Assembly: GCA_902798685.1 (NCBI GenBank)
Contig: CADBXO010000021.1
Span: 1-54,088, forward strand
DNA: 54,088 nt
From: an uncultured Bacteroidales bacterium
GTDB taxonomy: Bacteria; Bacteroidota; Bacteroidia; Bacteroidales; Bacteroidaceae
Reading direction: 5' to 3'
Within the stretch, counting starts at the first letter, position 1. Each line of letters begins with the position of its first letter. Both the position numbers and the translations under genes were made by a program. The notes under the pieces are model-generated. The model searched no databases. It saw only the letters and a program-made list of their open reading frames with translations, and had not been told where the DNA came from. Positions 7,497-16,501 of this stretch are shown in pieces.

Positions 7497-8054
7497 ATGA
7501 GAAAATCATTATTTACAGTAGTAGCATCTATGATGATGGCTACTTATGTAATTGCACAGGACATTCCTACCGACATGCGTATGGAGATTATCGAGAGTGA
7601 GGATGACAGCCATGACCAGTACACTATCTTCAAGTACAAGGAGAAGAACGGCAACACCGGTTATTGGATGGGTGTAGGCAACAAGACTGAACTCCTAAGC
7701 CTGGTTCGTGACGATATTACAGACATGTCCATTTCACATATGGATGAGGTTTGTCTGCCTATGGGCAGCAACCGTCAGGAGGTTCTTGACAACCTGGATT
7801 CTTACCTGGAACTGCTTGACAAGCCCGCAGGCACTACCGTTGAATTCCCTTGCAGGATAGACAACTACGCTGGATTGGGCGATGAGTCAAAAACCACATG
7901 CATAGTAACCAAGCGCTTCCTGCAAGGCAAGCGTCTCTGCTTCCACTTTACCAGCGGCAAACGCACCGCCGAGGCCGACCTGCGCAAATCATCCATCAAA
8001 TCCATGAAGGTAAGTGTAAAGCTTGACATGAAGCTCCACCCCAACAAGGATTGA
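7497..8054 (+). CDS. secreted protein of unknown function
   Basis: The 185-residue protein starts with a signal peptide that ends near the AQ at residues 19-20. The mature part is mixed and mostly beta-like, with charged ends and a Lys-rich C-terminus (KLDMKLHPNKD). I do not recognise a family. Two Cys (PCRID, TTCIV) in the second half could form a disulfide. A separate weak promoter appears to serve the glutathione peroxidase that follows, so co-function is not certain. The gene stops on the TGA that begins a repeat copy at 8052. Confidence 0.7.
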   Translation: MRKSLFTVVASMMMATYVIAQDIPTDMRMEIIESEDDSHDQYTIFKYKEKNGNTGYWMGVGNKTELLSLVRDDITDMSISHMDEVCLPMGSNRQEVLDNLDSYLELLDKPAGTTVEFPCRIDNYAGLGDESKTTCIVTKRFLQGKRLCFHFTSGKRTAEADLRKSSIKSMKVSVKLDMKLHPNKD

Positions 8055-8068
8055 CCGTCCCCTTTGGT
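8052..8068 (-). repeat. CAAAGGGG repeat copy at a stop codon
   Basis: TGACCGTCCCCTTTGG starts with the stop codon of the preceding gene and matches, in inverted form, the GGGGACGGT core of the element at 8637. Confidence 0.5.
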
Positions 8069-8108
8069 TTTATTTCATTATATTCGCAGCATTAAACCCA
8101 CGGATTAT

Positions 8109-8639
8109 ATGAAAAAGCTAATCACTTCAATCATTCTTATTATGGCTGTATCGGCCGTAATGGCGCAGGAAAGTATTTATTCTTTCAAAGTTAAGGATGA
8201 CAAGGGAACCGAAGTAAGTCTGGAACAGTATAAGGGCAAGGTCCTGCTCATAGTCAACACAGCCACACGCTGCGGATTCACCCCTCAGTACAAGGACCTT
8301 GAGGCCATTTATGAAAAGTATAACGAGCAGGGATTTGAGATTCTGGATTTCCCGTGCAACCAGTTTGGAGCTCAGGCTCCCGGCACAATCGCAGAGATCA
8401 AAGAGTTCTGCACCACTACCTACAACGTAAAGTTTACTCAGTTTGATAAGATTGAAGTGAACGGAGAGAACGAGCACCCACTCTACACCTACCTCAAGGC
8501 CAACGCTGAGAACAAAAACAACATCCGATGGAATTTCACCAAGTTCCTGATTTCATCAGACGGAAAGATCCTGAAGCGTTTTGAGTCCGGCGACAAAATG
8601 GAAGACGTGGAATCAGCCGTCGCCCAAGCCCTCAAGTGA
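8109..8639 (+). CDS. glutathione peroxidase-family protein, exported
   Basis: The 176-residue protein has the thioredoxin-like peroxidase motifs NTATRCGFTPQY (peroxidatic Cys55), FPCNQFGAQAPG and WNFTKFLI (catalytic Gln, Asn and Trp). It begins with a signal peptide ending near AMAQ at residue 20, so it acts outside the cytoplasm, unlike the second paralogue at 18087-18629. Members with Cys usually reduce hydroperoxides using thioredoxin rather than glutathione. The start at 8109 gives the signal peptide; the upstream sequence TATATTCG is only a partial -7 match. The stop codon is the first base triplet of the inverted-repeat element. Confidence 0.9.
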   Translation: MKKLITSIILIMAVSAVMAQESIYSFKVKDDKGTEVSLEQYKGKVLLIVNTATRCGFTPQYKDLEAIYEKYNEQGFEILDFPCNQFGAQAPGTIAEIKEFCTTTYNVKFTQFDKIEVNGENEHPLYTYLKANAENKNNIRWNFTKFLISSDGKILKRFESGDKMEDVESAVAQALK

Positions 8640-8754
8640 CAAAGGGGACGGTTCCGTTTGGCACGCTAAAAGAGAATCCCATCTGCGCTAAAATATGCTC
8701 AGATGGGATTTTTGCTTTCTGCAGACGAGCCAAACGGAACCGTCCCCTTTGTCA
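8637..8754. repeat. 118-bp element with perfect 26-bp inverted ends
   Basis: The arms 8637-8662 (starting TGACAAAGGGGACGG) and 8729-8754 are exact reverse complements over 26 bases. Each arm begins with TGA, which serves as the stop codon of the gene entering from that side, so both convergent genes end inside the element. A separate 11-bp hairpin, 8675-8685 with 8700-8710, sits in the middle. The form is that of a small non-autonomous palindromic element or a REP-type unit. Confidence 0.8.
8675..8713. terminator. bidirectional terminator inside the 118-bp element
   Basis: AATCCCATCTG pairs with CAGATGGGATT over 11 bases, followed by TTT on the plus strand and an A-rich run on the left, so it could end transcripts from both convergent genes. 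Confidence 0.65.
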
Positions 8755-9198
8755 GCTTTTCCAGTGTTTGAGCTGTGAGAGGTGGGAATCGTAAAATGCG
8801 CGGCGCTGGGCATCGGGCTGATTATCCGGATTGGGCATGTGCTGGATCAGGAAATCTAGTAGAGCGTCCTTGCTGTCATATGTAAACTTGCCGTCGGTAT
8901 AGCACCACTTGCAGTAATCCTCATTGAATGAGCCGTCGGGTTCGTGGCTAATCATGGAGTCATCGGACAACAGCATTCCGCAACATTGGCAATACAGAGT
9001 CTGTGGTGAGCCCAAGAGAGTATTGATAGATACGCCGAACTCGCGTGAAAGGACTTTGAGCAACTCGGGATTGGGCTGAGTCAGTCCAGTCTCCCATCGG
9101 CTCACAGCCTGACGTGTAACATTGATACGTTCTGCCATCTGCTCCTGCGTGAGATTGTTCTTTTCACGCAGATTCTTCAAGATTTCTTTTACTTCCAT
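8752..9198 (-). CDS. XRE-type HTH regulator with C-terminal zinc ribbon
   Basis: Residues 1-60 form a Cro/C1-type helix-turn-helix (LTQEQMAERINVTRQAVSRWE, the recognition helix being VTRQAVSRW). Residues 68-100 hold YCQCCGML and DYCKWCY, two Cys pairs of a putative zinc-ribbon domain (Zn_ribbon_2-like). The family is common in Firmicutes and Bacteroidota and its ligand is not established. The protein has 148 residues. It probably controls its own promoter or nearby genes; the box at 9224-9231 is the likely promoter. The stop codon lies in the inverted-repeat arm. Confidence 0.88.
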   Translation of the reverse strand: MEVKEILKNLREKNNLTQEQMAERINVTRQAVSRWETGLTQPNPELLKVLSREFGVSINTLLGSPQTLYCQCCGMLLSDDSMISHEPDGSFNEDYCKWCYTDGKFTYDSKDALLDFLIQHMPNPDNQPDAQRRAFYDSHLSQLKHWKS

Positions 9199-9223
9199 TT
9201 CTGTTTTGTTTTTGTTGATGGCG

Positions 9224-9231
9224 CAAAGTTA
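9224..9231 (-). promoter_or_regulatory. -7 box TAACTTTG of the HTH regulator gene
   Basis: The minus strand reads TAACTTTG 25 bases before the start at 9198, fitting TAnnTTTG. Confidence 0.6.
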
Positions 9232-9343
9232 CGCCGCCCATTCACGCTTGTCAAGAAACATGTTGTTGCTATTGCCCCACAGAGTATCCAAACCGCGTTT
9301 TAGAGTACATTTTTCTTACCACAAATATAAAAGAATTCTTCCC

Positions 9344-9351
9344 TATCTTTG
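9344..9351 (+). promoter_or_regulatory. -7 box TATCTTTG upstream of the hydrolase
   Basis: TATCTTTG is followed by an ATG at 9370 that opens a 14-codon frame ending at 9414 (MRPMNDKELYSELD). The hydrolase gene then starts at 9433. The short frame may be a leader peptide or a gene remnant. Confidence 0.5.
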
Positions 9352-9416
9352 TACTCCGGATTGAAAGATATGAGGCCGATGAACGACAAAGAGCTATACA
9401 GTGAGTTGGATTAGTG

Positions 9417-9436
9417 TACCTTTGGGACAATCATGG
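9417..9436 (+). repeat. promoter-start 20-mer, copy 2
   Basis: TACCTTTGGGACAATCATGG differs from 3119-3138 in one base. Here the ATG is the real start of the hydrolase. Confidence 0.45.
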
Positions 9437-10110
9437 ATATTAAGCACCACTATATTGAAAAAGGAGAAGGTTTCCCGCTGATTCTTCTCCACGGTAACGG
9501 TGAGGATTGCAGTTACTTTGAGCATCAGATGGAGCCTCTGTCTGAACACTTCAGAGTAATTGCAATCGATACCCGCGGACACGGGCAGACTCCTCGAGGC
9601 GATGCCCCTTTCACTATACGTCAGTTCGCCCAAGACCTGTTGGATTTTATGGATGAACACGGCATAGAGAAAGCCCATATCCTTGGATTCTCTGATGGCG
9701 GAAATATTGCAATGGTATTTGCCCTGGCCCACCCCGAGCGTGTAGAGAAACTAATCCTGAACGGTGCTAACCTGAATGCCAAAGGCGTAAAACCAAGCAT
9801 ACAGATTCCAATCGAAATAGGCTACAGAATAGCCAGGATGTTTGCCAATAAAAGCCCCGAGGCCAAGCAGAATGCCGAATTGTTAGGTCTGATGGTGAAC
9901 GATCCCAATGTAAATCCCGCAGAGCTCTCACAGATCAAATGCCCCACGCTGGTGATAGTCGGCAATAAAGACATGATTAAAGACAAACACACCCGCCTGA
10001 TTGCGCAAAGCATTCCTGGTGCAAAACTGTCTATCATTCCCGGCAACCATTTCATCGCCAACAAGAACCCTGACACTTTTAATCACGAGGTTCTGGAATT
10101 CCTTCTTTAG
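9433..10110 (+). CDS. alpha/beta hydrolase
   Basis: The 225-residue protein carries the whole alpha/beta hydrolase set: the oxyanion region LLHGNGED near residue 18, the nucleophile elbow GFSDGG with its Ser near residue 84, the acid residue region VGNKDMIKD, and the His in PGNHFI near the C-terminus. It has no signal peptide. The family includes esterases, lactonases and C-C hydrolases; the substrate is unknown. A TACCTTTG box ends only eight bases before the ATG, so either the transcript is nearly leaderless or transcription starts from the box at 9344. Confidence 0.88.
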   Translation: MDIKHHYIEKGEGFPLILLHGNGEDCSYFEHQMEPLSEHFRVIAIDTRGHGQTPRGDAPFTIRQFAQDLLDFMDEHGIEKAHILGFSDGGNIAMVFALAHPERVEKLILNGANLNAKGVKPSIQIPIEIGYRIARMFANKSPEAKQNAELLGLMVNDPNVNPAELSQIKCPTLVIVGNKDMIKDKHTRLIAQSIPGAKLSIIPGNHFIANKNPDTFNHEVLEFLL

Positions 10111-10144
10111 ATGGCAATTGACTCCATCAAGGTCTGCAAGCAGA

Positions 10145-11362
10145 TCAACCTTTAAAAGTAAAACCAGCCTTCTCCACTGCATCACGTACAGCGGATTCAT
10201 CGGCCTTGCCTGTAACAATCAGAGTCTTGGCCGATGCGCTGGCTTTTGCTGACGTTACGCCATCAATGGACTTGACAGCACTCTCTACAGATGCCTCGCA
10301 GTGGCTGCAGTGCATTCCTTCTACACAATATACAGTGGCATCGGCCGGAATAGTTTCTTTATGGAAAACCTTGTTGAGCAGTTTCATAGACAACGCGAAT
10401 AAGATTATTAGTGTTAGCAGTATTGTACAGATGAGCTTGAATGTTCCCGGTAGAACGTTTGCCGATGTGCAGCAGACATCATTCATAACAGGCGATACAT
10501 TCAACCCTACAGCATTTATGATCAGGCCGAAAAGGACCGAAAAACCGATAATTGTGGAAAGGTAAATCCATGTAAAACGGTTACCCAATGACTTGCGCAC
10601 CACCAGTATGGAGGCTATGTTCACCGCAGGACCGGCCATGAGCATAACAAGAGCAGCACCAGGTGACAGTCCTTTCATGATGAGCGCAGCCGCCACCGGG
10701 ATGCTGCCTGTTGAGCATATATACATGGGTACGGCCACAATCAGGATTATAAGCATCTGTAACAGTGGGGATGAGCCGAATGTGAGGAAAAACTCATCGG
10801 GTACGACCACATTGATAAGGGCTGCCAGAAGGAGTCCGATAAGCAGTCTCAGACCGATATCCTGCATCATATCATAATAGGAATATCTGAATACCCTCCA
10901 GACCTTATTACCCCTTTCAACACGACAGGATGACTCAAGCACCGCACTGTCAGTATCTTCACTGACAAAACGGTTTATCAGAATACCGCCACAGATACCC
11001 GTAATAAGTGCAGCCACCGGGCGTATTATGGCAAAGCCCAGACCCAGGACGGAGAACGTAGCCAGGATTGAGTCTATTCCTGTTTGCGGAGTAGCTATCA
11101 GGAACGATGCTACTGCACCTTTTGATGCACGTTCATTCTTAAGGCCTATAGCGGTGGGTATTACTCCGCAAGAGCAGAGTGGCAGCGGAACACCTATCAG
11201 GGCTGCATAAAGTACTGACAGCTTGTTGTCACGTGACAGGTATCGGGAGTAAAACTTGCCGGGAACAAAGACATGAAGAATACCTGCTATCAGGAAACCC
11301 AACAGCAGGTATGGACTCATCTCGGCCGTAACCATCAATAATGCCTTAAAGAACTCATTCAT
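10145..11362 (-). CDS. SO_0444-type metal permease with C-terminal HMA domain
   Basis: The N-terminal 310 residues form a DUF318/ArsP-like permease with about eight to ten helices and the motif PLPLCSCGVIP near residue 60, whose Cys pair is typical of putative Cu/Zn efflux proteins of the SO_0444 family. The last 70 residues form a heavy-metal-associated domain with GMHCSHC, a CxxC soft-metal site. It probably exports copper or zinc from the cytoplasm. The start MNEFFKALL fits the family; a GTG at 11413 overlapping the upstream stop (GTGA) is the alternative. It is the second gene after an ECF S component. Confidence 0.85.
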   Translation of the reverse strand: MNEFFKALLMVTAEMSPYLLLGFLIAGILHVFVPGKFYSRYLSRDNKLSVLYAALIGVPLPLCSCGVIPTAIGLKNERASKGAVASFLIATPQTGIDSILATFSVLGLGFAIIRPVAALITGICGGILINRFVSEDTDSAVLESSCRVERGNKVWRVFRYSYYDMMQDIGLRLLIGLLLAALINVVVPDEFFLTFGSSPLLQMLIILIVAVPMYICSTGSIPVAAALIMKGLSPGAALVMLMAGPAVNIASILVVRKSLGNRFTWIYLSTIIGFSVLFGLIINAVGLNVSPVMNDVCCTSANVLPGTFKLICTILLTLIILFALSMKLLNKVFHKETIPADATVYCVEGMHCSHCEASVESAVKSIDGVTSAKASASAKTLIVTGKADESAVRDAVEKAGFTFKG

Positions 11363-11409
11363 ATATGGCAAATCTACAAAAAGAATGCCAAAGGTGACAA
11401 AGAGGACCG

Positions 11410-11949
11410 TCACTTCTTAGTTGCCAATCTGATTGCCAGGATTGCGAGAGGGATTGTGATAAGATAGACAAGGATCAGGACAGGAATGTTGTCGATGACG
11501 GGAATCATCAGCTGATCGTAGCCGGGACGCATCTCCTCAACGGCAGCGGCAAGGGAGCCCTCGGTGTCTGTCCACCAGTGTGCGGTGTAGGTGAAGTATG
11601 AGAATGCCATAGGTACAAATCCCCAACGCAGGCTCTTTACAGGGTTTGACTGAAACTTGATCCTCAAGAACTCAGAGAGAGCTGCCAGGAAAACCATGCC
11701 GATTACGACATTGGCATCGGCCTCACCTGCTAAAAGGAAGAGCACAATCACGAAGCCGTTCATGATACTTGCGGCGCCGAATCCCGGAACCTGCTTGACC
11801 ATAGCCTTGTAGATGAAAGCTGTGATAAACGGCAGCAGAGCACCTACGTAGGCGTAGCATGCGGGATGAATGATACCGGTTGATGCACCAAGAAAGAATG
11901 TGGCAAGATATGCAATTGCCAAAAGGATAACTTTAAAAATAGGTTTCAT
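11410..11949 (-). CDS. MptD-family putative ECF transporter S component
   Basis: The 179-residue membrane protein has about five to six hydrophobic segments and resembles the MptD/Trep_Strep group of energy-coupling-factor S components, the substrate-binding membrane subunits of vitamin and metal importers. No ECF A or T subunit genes are adjacent, so it would share a module encoded elsewhere. The start at 11949 (MKPIFKVILL) gives a good first helix; the longer frame overlaps the barrel gene. It lies between the barrel gene and the metal permease, 47 bases from the latter's preferred start. The substrate is unknown. Confidence 0.72.
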   Translation of the reverse strand: MKPIFKVILLAIAYLATFFLGASTGIIHPACYAYVGALLPFITAFIYKAMVKQVPGFGAASIMNGFVIVLFLLAGEADANVVIGMVFLAALSEFLRIKFQSNPVKSLRWGFVPMAFSYFTYTAHWWTDTEGSLAAAVEEMRPGYDQLMIPVIDNIPVLILVYLITIPLAILAIRLATKK

Positions 11950-11968
11950 AACTGTAATTATTAATTGA

Positions 11969-13192
11969 TTAAAAACTGTATTTGAGTTTAAGCCAGTACT
12001 CAGAGTTGTCGGCATACATCTTGAACATGCCCTTGTCGGCATGGAAAAGGTCGTAACCCAGCATTATGTGCATCTGGTCGTTCAGGGCGTAATCGGCCGT
12101 GAAACGGTTGTAGATGCCGCCGTCTGTCAGGTCCATGTAGGCAAAAGACTGCAGAGAGAGTGTGTTGTTGAGCAGGCTCTTTGAGATGCGGAATGTACCC
12201 ATGTGAGTATGCTCAGTACCGCTCATGAGCGGTGTAAAATCCTCAATGAACTTATATGAGTACTGGGCCGACAGGTTCCAGTCGTTACCGGCATACCAGT
12301 CTATGCCAAGCAGGGCGTTAAGGCTGCCTGAACGCGGAATGTCAAGGCCCGATGCCGGAGTCTGCGCCTCATCAAAATACTGTGCGCCTTCAACGCGTAT
12401 TACAAACTCGCCGAGCGGAAGGGAGACATCGGCCCCAAGCATTGTCATGCGGCGGTAATTTCCGGTTGCAACCAGATTCGTGCCGTCAAATGTGGTACTG
12501 AACACAGGCATCTTGTTCCAGGTACGCAGGGCGGAGAGTGAAAAGTCCACCCCGCTCAGGAACATACTGAGACGTGTTCCGAACTCCATATTCTCAAACT
12601 TACGCAAAGGCTCGGCGCCCATATCCATAACCACAGGCACGCCCATGTCACGAGGCACCACCGACCACGGGTTGGCGTCATCCACAGGCAGTTCAAAGAA
12701 CGATGCCACAGGAACAGCCACAACCTCTAAATTCCAGCGATCTCGAATGTAACGCAGGCGCAAACCATTTACGGGAATACGTATGTCATCATAATCCTGA
12801 GCCAGGAACTCACTGTAATCCATGGGCGATATGATATCGGTCACACGCAGGCCGTCAGCCACACCCCAGGTTACAATCTGACGTCCGGCACGCAAGTCCC
12901 AGTGCTCATTGCCGCACCACATGTAGGCCTCACGCACCTGCAGTCCGCTACGCTCTTTCAACAGAGAGTTGTACACCATATTGGCCGATACAAACGCGCC
13001 CGCCCCACCCTTACTGAGGGTTAGTTCACCGCGTACGCGGCTGCGCGACGACATCCAGTCATGATCCGCCCCTGAGCGTAAGGCATGATAGGTATCGACA
13101 AAACCTTTCACACCCACGCTGAGCGGCTCCGATTCCTGCGCCACGGCAGGAATCGGAACTAAAAACAACAAAATAAACAGGAGACTTCTCAT
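11969..13192 (-). CDS. outer-membrane beta-barrel protein, DUF1302-like
   Basis: The 407-residue protein has a signal peptide ending near VAQE at residue 19. It is then built of alternating beta strands and ends in LKLKYSF, the aromatic C-terminus of outer-membrane barrels. [23 protein letters not shown] near residue 100 is the motif seen in DUF1302-type barrels. It overlaps the LolA-like gene by four bases (ATGA) and is the last gene of a trio with the RND exporter. The likely role is the outer-membrane part of a lipid or hydrophobic-compound export path. DUF1302 assignment rests on this motif and the context. Confidence 0.78.
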   Translation of the reverse strand: MRSLLFILLFLVPIPAVAQESEPLSVGVKGFVDTYHALRSGADHDWMSSRSRVRGELTLSKGGAGAFVSANMVYNSLLKERSGLQVREAYMWCGNEHWDLRAGRQIVTWGVADGLRVTDIISPMDYSEFLAQDYDDIRIPVNGLRLRYIRDRWNLEVVAVPVASFFELPVDDANPWSVVPRDMGVPVVMDMGAEPLRKFENMEFGTRLSMFLSGVDFSLSALRTWNKMPVFSTTFDGTNLVATGNYRRMTMLGADVSLPLGEFVIRVEGAQYFDEAQTPASGLDIPRSGSLNALLGIDWYAGNDWNLSAQYSYKFIEDFTPLMSGTEHTHMGTFRISKSLLNNTLSLQSFAYMDLTDGGIYNRFTADYALNDQMHIMLGYDLFHADKGMFKMYADNSEYWLKLKYSF

Positions 13193-13968
13193 AGTCCTTT
13201 TTCGAGTTTTGCCACGGTAAACATTGATTTGTCTATTTGCAGATCATATTTAGGATTTAGCACGTTTATCACGGTACTGTGTCCGGTCTGCACGTTCTTC
13301 ATCTCCATGCGCTGCTTGGTCCAGAATCCCTGAACCTGGCTTATCTCTGAGATGGAGAGAGCACGGTGCAGTTTGTCAAGCTTGTCATAGAACTCCACAT
13401 ACACAGGCACGCAGCAGTCCTGACGGATCCAGGTAACCTTACGGCTGTAGATCTCATGCTTATCGACCGGAACGGATTCAATCACCCAGCACTTCTGGCC
13501 GTCACGATCCTCCTCACGCAGCAGTTTGTGCTCGTCCTCATCGACATTGCGTGAGCCCATATCATTGTATGTAAAGTCTGTGCCCATGAAATAGTCGGTC
13601 TTGGACGATGATCCGCTGATACGGCGGGTCTTCTTCATAGCCGGCAGATAGAGCCATTTGTCATCATCCTTACCTATCTCATCATAATCCCAGGTCAGGA
13701 ATCCGGTGCCGCTTACATCGCCCGGATAGGTAAAGAACATGAGTGATTTCTTGTCCTTGCCCTCATCAACAGACCACGAAGTAACCTTGCGGACGCGCTT
13801 GTCACCGTTCTTCTTAATCAGGGTCAGCTCCATCTCGGCATAACGTGTATCGCCGTCAGGAAGATCTTTAGCTTTCTGCATTATATCACGGCCAGAAAGG
13901 TTCTGGGCACTTAGAGGCATCACAGCCATAACGCTGAACAATGCCGATAAAAACATCTTTGCTTTCAT
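13189..13968 (-). CDS. LolA-like outer-membrane lipoprotein-sorting protein
   Basis: The 259-residue protein has a signal peptide ([22 protein letters not shown] region) and the LolA_like motifs [15 protein letters not shown] and [12 protein letters not shown] near residues 105-140, typical of the PF17131 group. Such proteins shuttle lipids across the periplasm beside RND/MMPL transporters. An ATG 12 bases further upstream at 13980 overlaps the RND stop codon and is the alternative start. Overlaps on both sides show one operon. The cargo is inferred to be a lipid and not a specific lipoprotein. Confidence 0.85.
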   Translation of the reverse strand: MKAKMFLSALFSVMAVMPLSAQNLSGRDIMQKAKDLPDGDTRYAEMELTLIKKNGDKRVRKVTSWSVDEGKDKKSLMFFTYPGDVSGTGFLTWDYDEIGKDDDKWLYLPAMKKTRRISGSSSKTDYFMGTDFTYNDMGSRNVDEDEHKLLREEDRDGQKCWVIESVPVDKHEIYSRKVTWIRQDCCVPVYVEFYDKLDKLHRALSISEISQVQGFWTKQRMEMKNVQTGHSTVINVLNPKYDLQIDKSMFTVAKLEKGL

Positions 13969-13972
13969 AATT

Positions 13973-16324
13973 TCAATCATTTTTCTCGTTACCGAATACT
14001 TTAAATCTCTTTACCAGAACAGGTGTAACAAACAGGTCAGCAGCCAGGGCCGATACAATACCCACAATTGCCAGCAGGCCAAAGTGGAAGTTCATGGCGC
14101 ACGGTGATGTGGTGAACGCGCCGAACACGGCCGATGTGATGATACTTGTGGTCACGATAGCCACACCCACAACCCTGAACGTGCGGTTAATGGAGAGAGG
14201 ATACTTGCCGCAACGGTCATACTCCAGCTTGGAGTGGTTGATAAAGTGGATGGTATCATCGACCGCCATACCAAGCATCATGGGGATAATGGTGGCTGTC
14301 ATCATATCCAGCGGAATGCCGGCCCAACCCATGGCTCCTCCAACAAATATTGCAGGCATGATATTAGGAATAAGACCTATCAGACCCACTTTTATGCTCT
14401 GGAAGGCAATCATAAGGATAATACCGATAATCAGGACCGATATAAGGAATGACTGCATCTGACCGCGAACCAGATACTGCATCATCACATTGTACTGCGG
14501 CAGGTTTCCAACTGCGGTTACTGATGCGCCCGGGAATATCTCCTTGGCCTGCAGATCAATGTCGCTGAGCTCCTTCTCAACCTCGGCCGAGTTAAAGTCC
14601 GATATCTCAACCATCAGGCGCAAACGGCGGTAGTCATAATCAACCCAGTACTCAGCCTCGCTGCCGCCTGCGTTCTCATAGAGCATCATCATCTGAGCAA
14701 CCTCCTCCTCAGTATCAGGTATGCGATAGAAAGCAGGATCGCCCTCATTCAAGGTCTGGTTCAGATCCTTGAGGATATCCAGGATGCTGGTTGTACGTTT
14801 GGTCAGGCTGTAACCCTCAACAATCCGGGAGAGTTTCTCCAGACGGCGCAGGTTCTCAGGCTGCTTGGCGGCGTCATCATCGGCCATCTCAATTACCAGG
14901 TCATAACTGTAGAGTGATCCCAGTTCAGACTTGCCTACTCCAACCACCTTCTTTACGTACGGAACGTCAATACCCATGGTCTGCTCAATGTCAAATGCGG
15001 GAACTATCTTGAAGAGGCCGATGCACAGCACAACGCAGATGACCGTGAAGATGGTAACGATACGACGTGAGTGGTGCATTGTCCAGTCGCTCAGGCGTAC
15101 CATCATACGGCTCCATGAGGTGTCACTGTCCTCGGTGAATCCTTCACGCGGCTTGCGGTTACGACCGAATGAGAGCAGCACGGGAGTGATTACCAGTGTA
15201 GTGAGCATAACAAACAGTACTGTCATGGAACAGATCATACCTACGCACTTCATGGGACGTATAGGTATTACAAGGAAAGAGAGCAGTGAGACGATGGTTG
15301 TCAGACCGCAGAAACATACAGACCAGCCAATCTCGGTTATTGTCTCCTCAACAGCCTTGCGACGCTCTCCGTGTATGCGCATGCGGCCGTTGAAATAAGA
15401 GAAGATGTGTATGTTATATGCAATTGATACCGCAAAGCCCAGGATAACGGGAATCAGAGTGGTTGTGGAATCCACGTACATGCCAGTGTAACCCGCAATT
15501 CCGTATGTAATGAACATACCACCTATTACTGCCAGGAAGGGTGAAACCACTCCGCGTAATGACTTGGTCATGATAATCATCACAACAAGGCAGATTATGC
15601 AGGCAATCATCATCAGACGGCTCATCTCCTTATTGATGAACTCCATCTTCTCATAGCTTACAACCGGCATTCCGGTGGCTTTGGGATTGAGTTTTGCGTA
15701 CTTGGGGTTGTTAAGCACACGGTCTACCTCCTCACCCGTCTGCATATCTGGAGCTATATCGGTCTCCTTATGCCATACGCTGTCCTCGGGGAAGGCGCGA
15801 AGTTTGAGTACTACCCAAGACATGGTACCGTCCTTTGATACCAACTTCTTGGCAACATTGGGCTTGCTGTAAGCCATTCGGCGGATCTCGGCCATCTCAG
15901 GTGTGCCATCCTCTGGTATCTCATCAGGAACAATCTGCTCAATGGTCATGCCCCACTCGTCACCAACCATGAACTCTAAATCGGTCAGTGATGTAATCTT
16001 ATCGGCATAAGAAACGCTGTCCATGAGCTCGTTGCTCAACTCACGCAGCAGGGCCAGGTTCTCCTTGGTAAAGATGTTGTCACACTCTGTCAGAACTCCT
16101 ACAAAATAGTCGTTTCCAAAATGGGCTTTGAACTCATCGGTCTTGACCAACATTGGGTCACCCTCAATGAAATATGCGTCAAAGGAGGTCTCCTTGACCA
16201 TTTTCTTCATTCCCACCATTCCTACAAACAGGATTAACACAAAGGCGCCAAGTGCTATCCAGCGCCTTTTAAGGAGTCCGCGGCACATGACTCGGAACTT
16301 CTCATTGATTGTTTCTATTCTCAT
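13973..16324 (-). CDS. RND/MMPL-family transporter
   Basis: The 783-residue protein has twelve predicted helices in two repeats (one, large periplasmic loop, five; then the same). It fits the MMPL or hopanoid-transporter-like branch of RND exporters. Conserved stretches are [20 protein letters not shown] between the helices of the first half and [16 protein letters not shown] in the second, with the Asp pair of the proton relay. It heads an operon with the LolA-like and barrel genes, making an inner membrane-periplasm-outer membrane route. Its 170-base leader contains a short reading frame and an intrinsic terminator 28 bases before the start codon. Confidence 0.88.
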   Translation of the reverse strand: MRIETINEKFRVMCRGLLKRRWIALGAFVLILFVGMVGMKKMVKETSFDAYFIEGDPMLVKTDEFKAHFGNDYFVGVLTECDNIFTKENLALLRELSNELMDSVSYADKITSLTDLEFMVGDEWGMTIEQIVPDEIPEDGTPEMAEIRRMAYSKPNVAKKLVSKDGTMSWVVLKLRAFPEDSVWHKETDIAPDMQTGEEVDRVLNNPKYAKLNPKATGMPVVSYEKMEFINKEMSRLMMIACIICLVVMIIMTKSLRGVVSPFLAVIGGMFITYGIAGYTGMYVDSTTTLIPVILGFAVSIAYNIHIFSYFNGRMRIHGERRKAVEETITEIGWSVCFCGLTTIVSLLSFLVIPIRPMKCVGMICSMTVLFVMLTTLVITPVLLSFGRNRKPREGFTEDSDTSWSRMMVRLSDWTMHHSRRIVTIFTVICVVLCIGLFKIVPAFDIEQTMGIDVPYVKKVVGVGKSELGSLYSYDLVIEMADDDAAKQPENLRRLEKLSRIVEGYSLTKRTTSILDILKDLNQTLNEGDPAFYRIPDTEEEVAQMMMLYENAGGSEAEYWVDYDYRRLRLMVEISDFNSAEVEKELSDIDLQAKEIFPGASVTAVGNLPQYNVMMQYLVRGQMQSFLISVLIIGIILMIAFQSIKVGLIGLIPNIMPAIFVGGAMGWAGIPLDMMTATIIPMMLGMAVDDTIHFINHSKLEYDRCGKYPLSINRTFRVVGVAIVTTSIITSAVFGAFTTSPCAMNFHFGLLAIVGIVSALAADLFVTPVLVKRFKVFGNEKND

Positions 16325-16351
16325 ATTATTAAAGCTATTGTGAACTCAGAC

Positions 16352-16384
16352 AAAAAAAAGGAGAGCTTGCTACGCAGGCTCTCC
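16352..16384 (-). terminator. intrinsic terminator in the RND-operon leader
   Basis: On the minus strand GGAGAGC (16384-16378) pairs with GCTCTCC (16366-16360), followed by eight U. It sits between the promoter at 16502 and the start codon at 16324, so the operon can be expressed only by read-through or anti-termination. Confidence 0.75.
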
Positions 16385-16408
16385 CTTTTATTTAATAATC
16401 TGTCCCCA

Positions 16409-16486
16409 CTAGGAGCGGAATCCGTTCCTATCTCTCTCCTCAAAAAACCAAAACATAATCCAATAATCATTAGAACCATACTTCAT
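16409..16486 (-). CDS. 25-codon leader frame rich in aromatic residues
   Basis: The frame starts about ten bases after the expected transcription start of the RND operon and encodes MKYGSNDYWIMFWFFEERDR followed by NGFRS. Eight of 25 residues are aromatic, including two Trp. Its last codons lie in sequence (AGGAGAG, minus strand 16440-16434) exactly complementary to the 3' arm of the terminator (CTCTCCT, 16365-16359). This suggests a translated leader that governs termination. It is not proven that it is translated. Confidence 0.5.
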   Translation of the reverse strand: MKYGSNDYWIMFWFFEERDRNGFRS

Positions 16487-16501
16487 TCAGGTTTACGGCG
16501 G

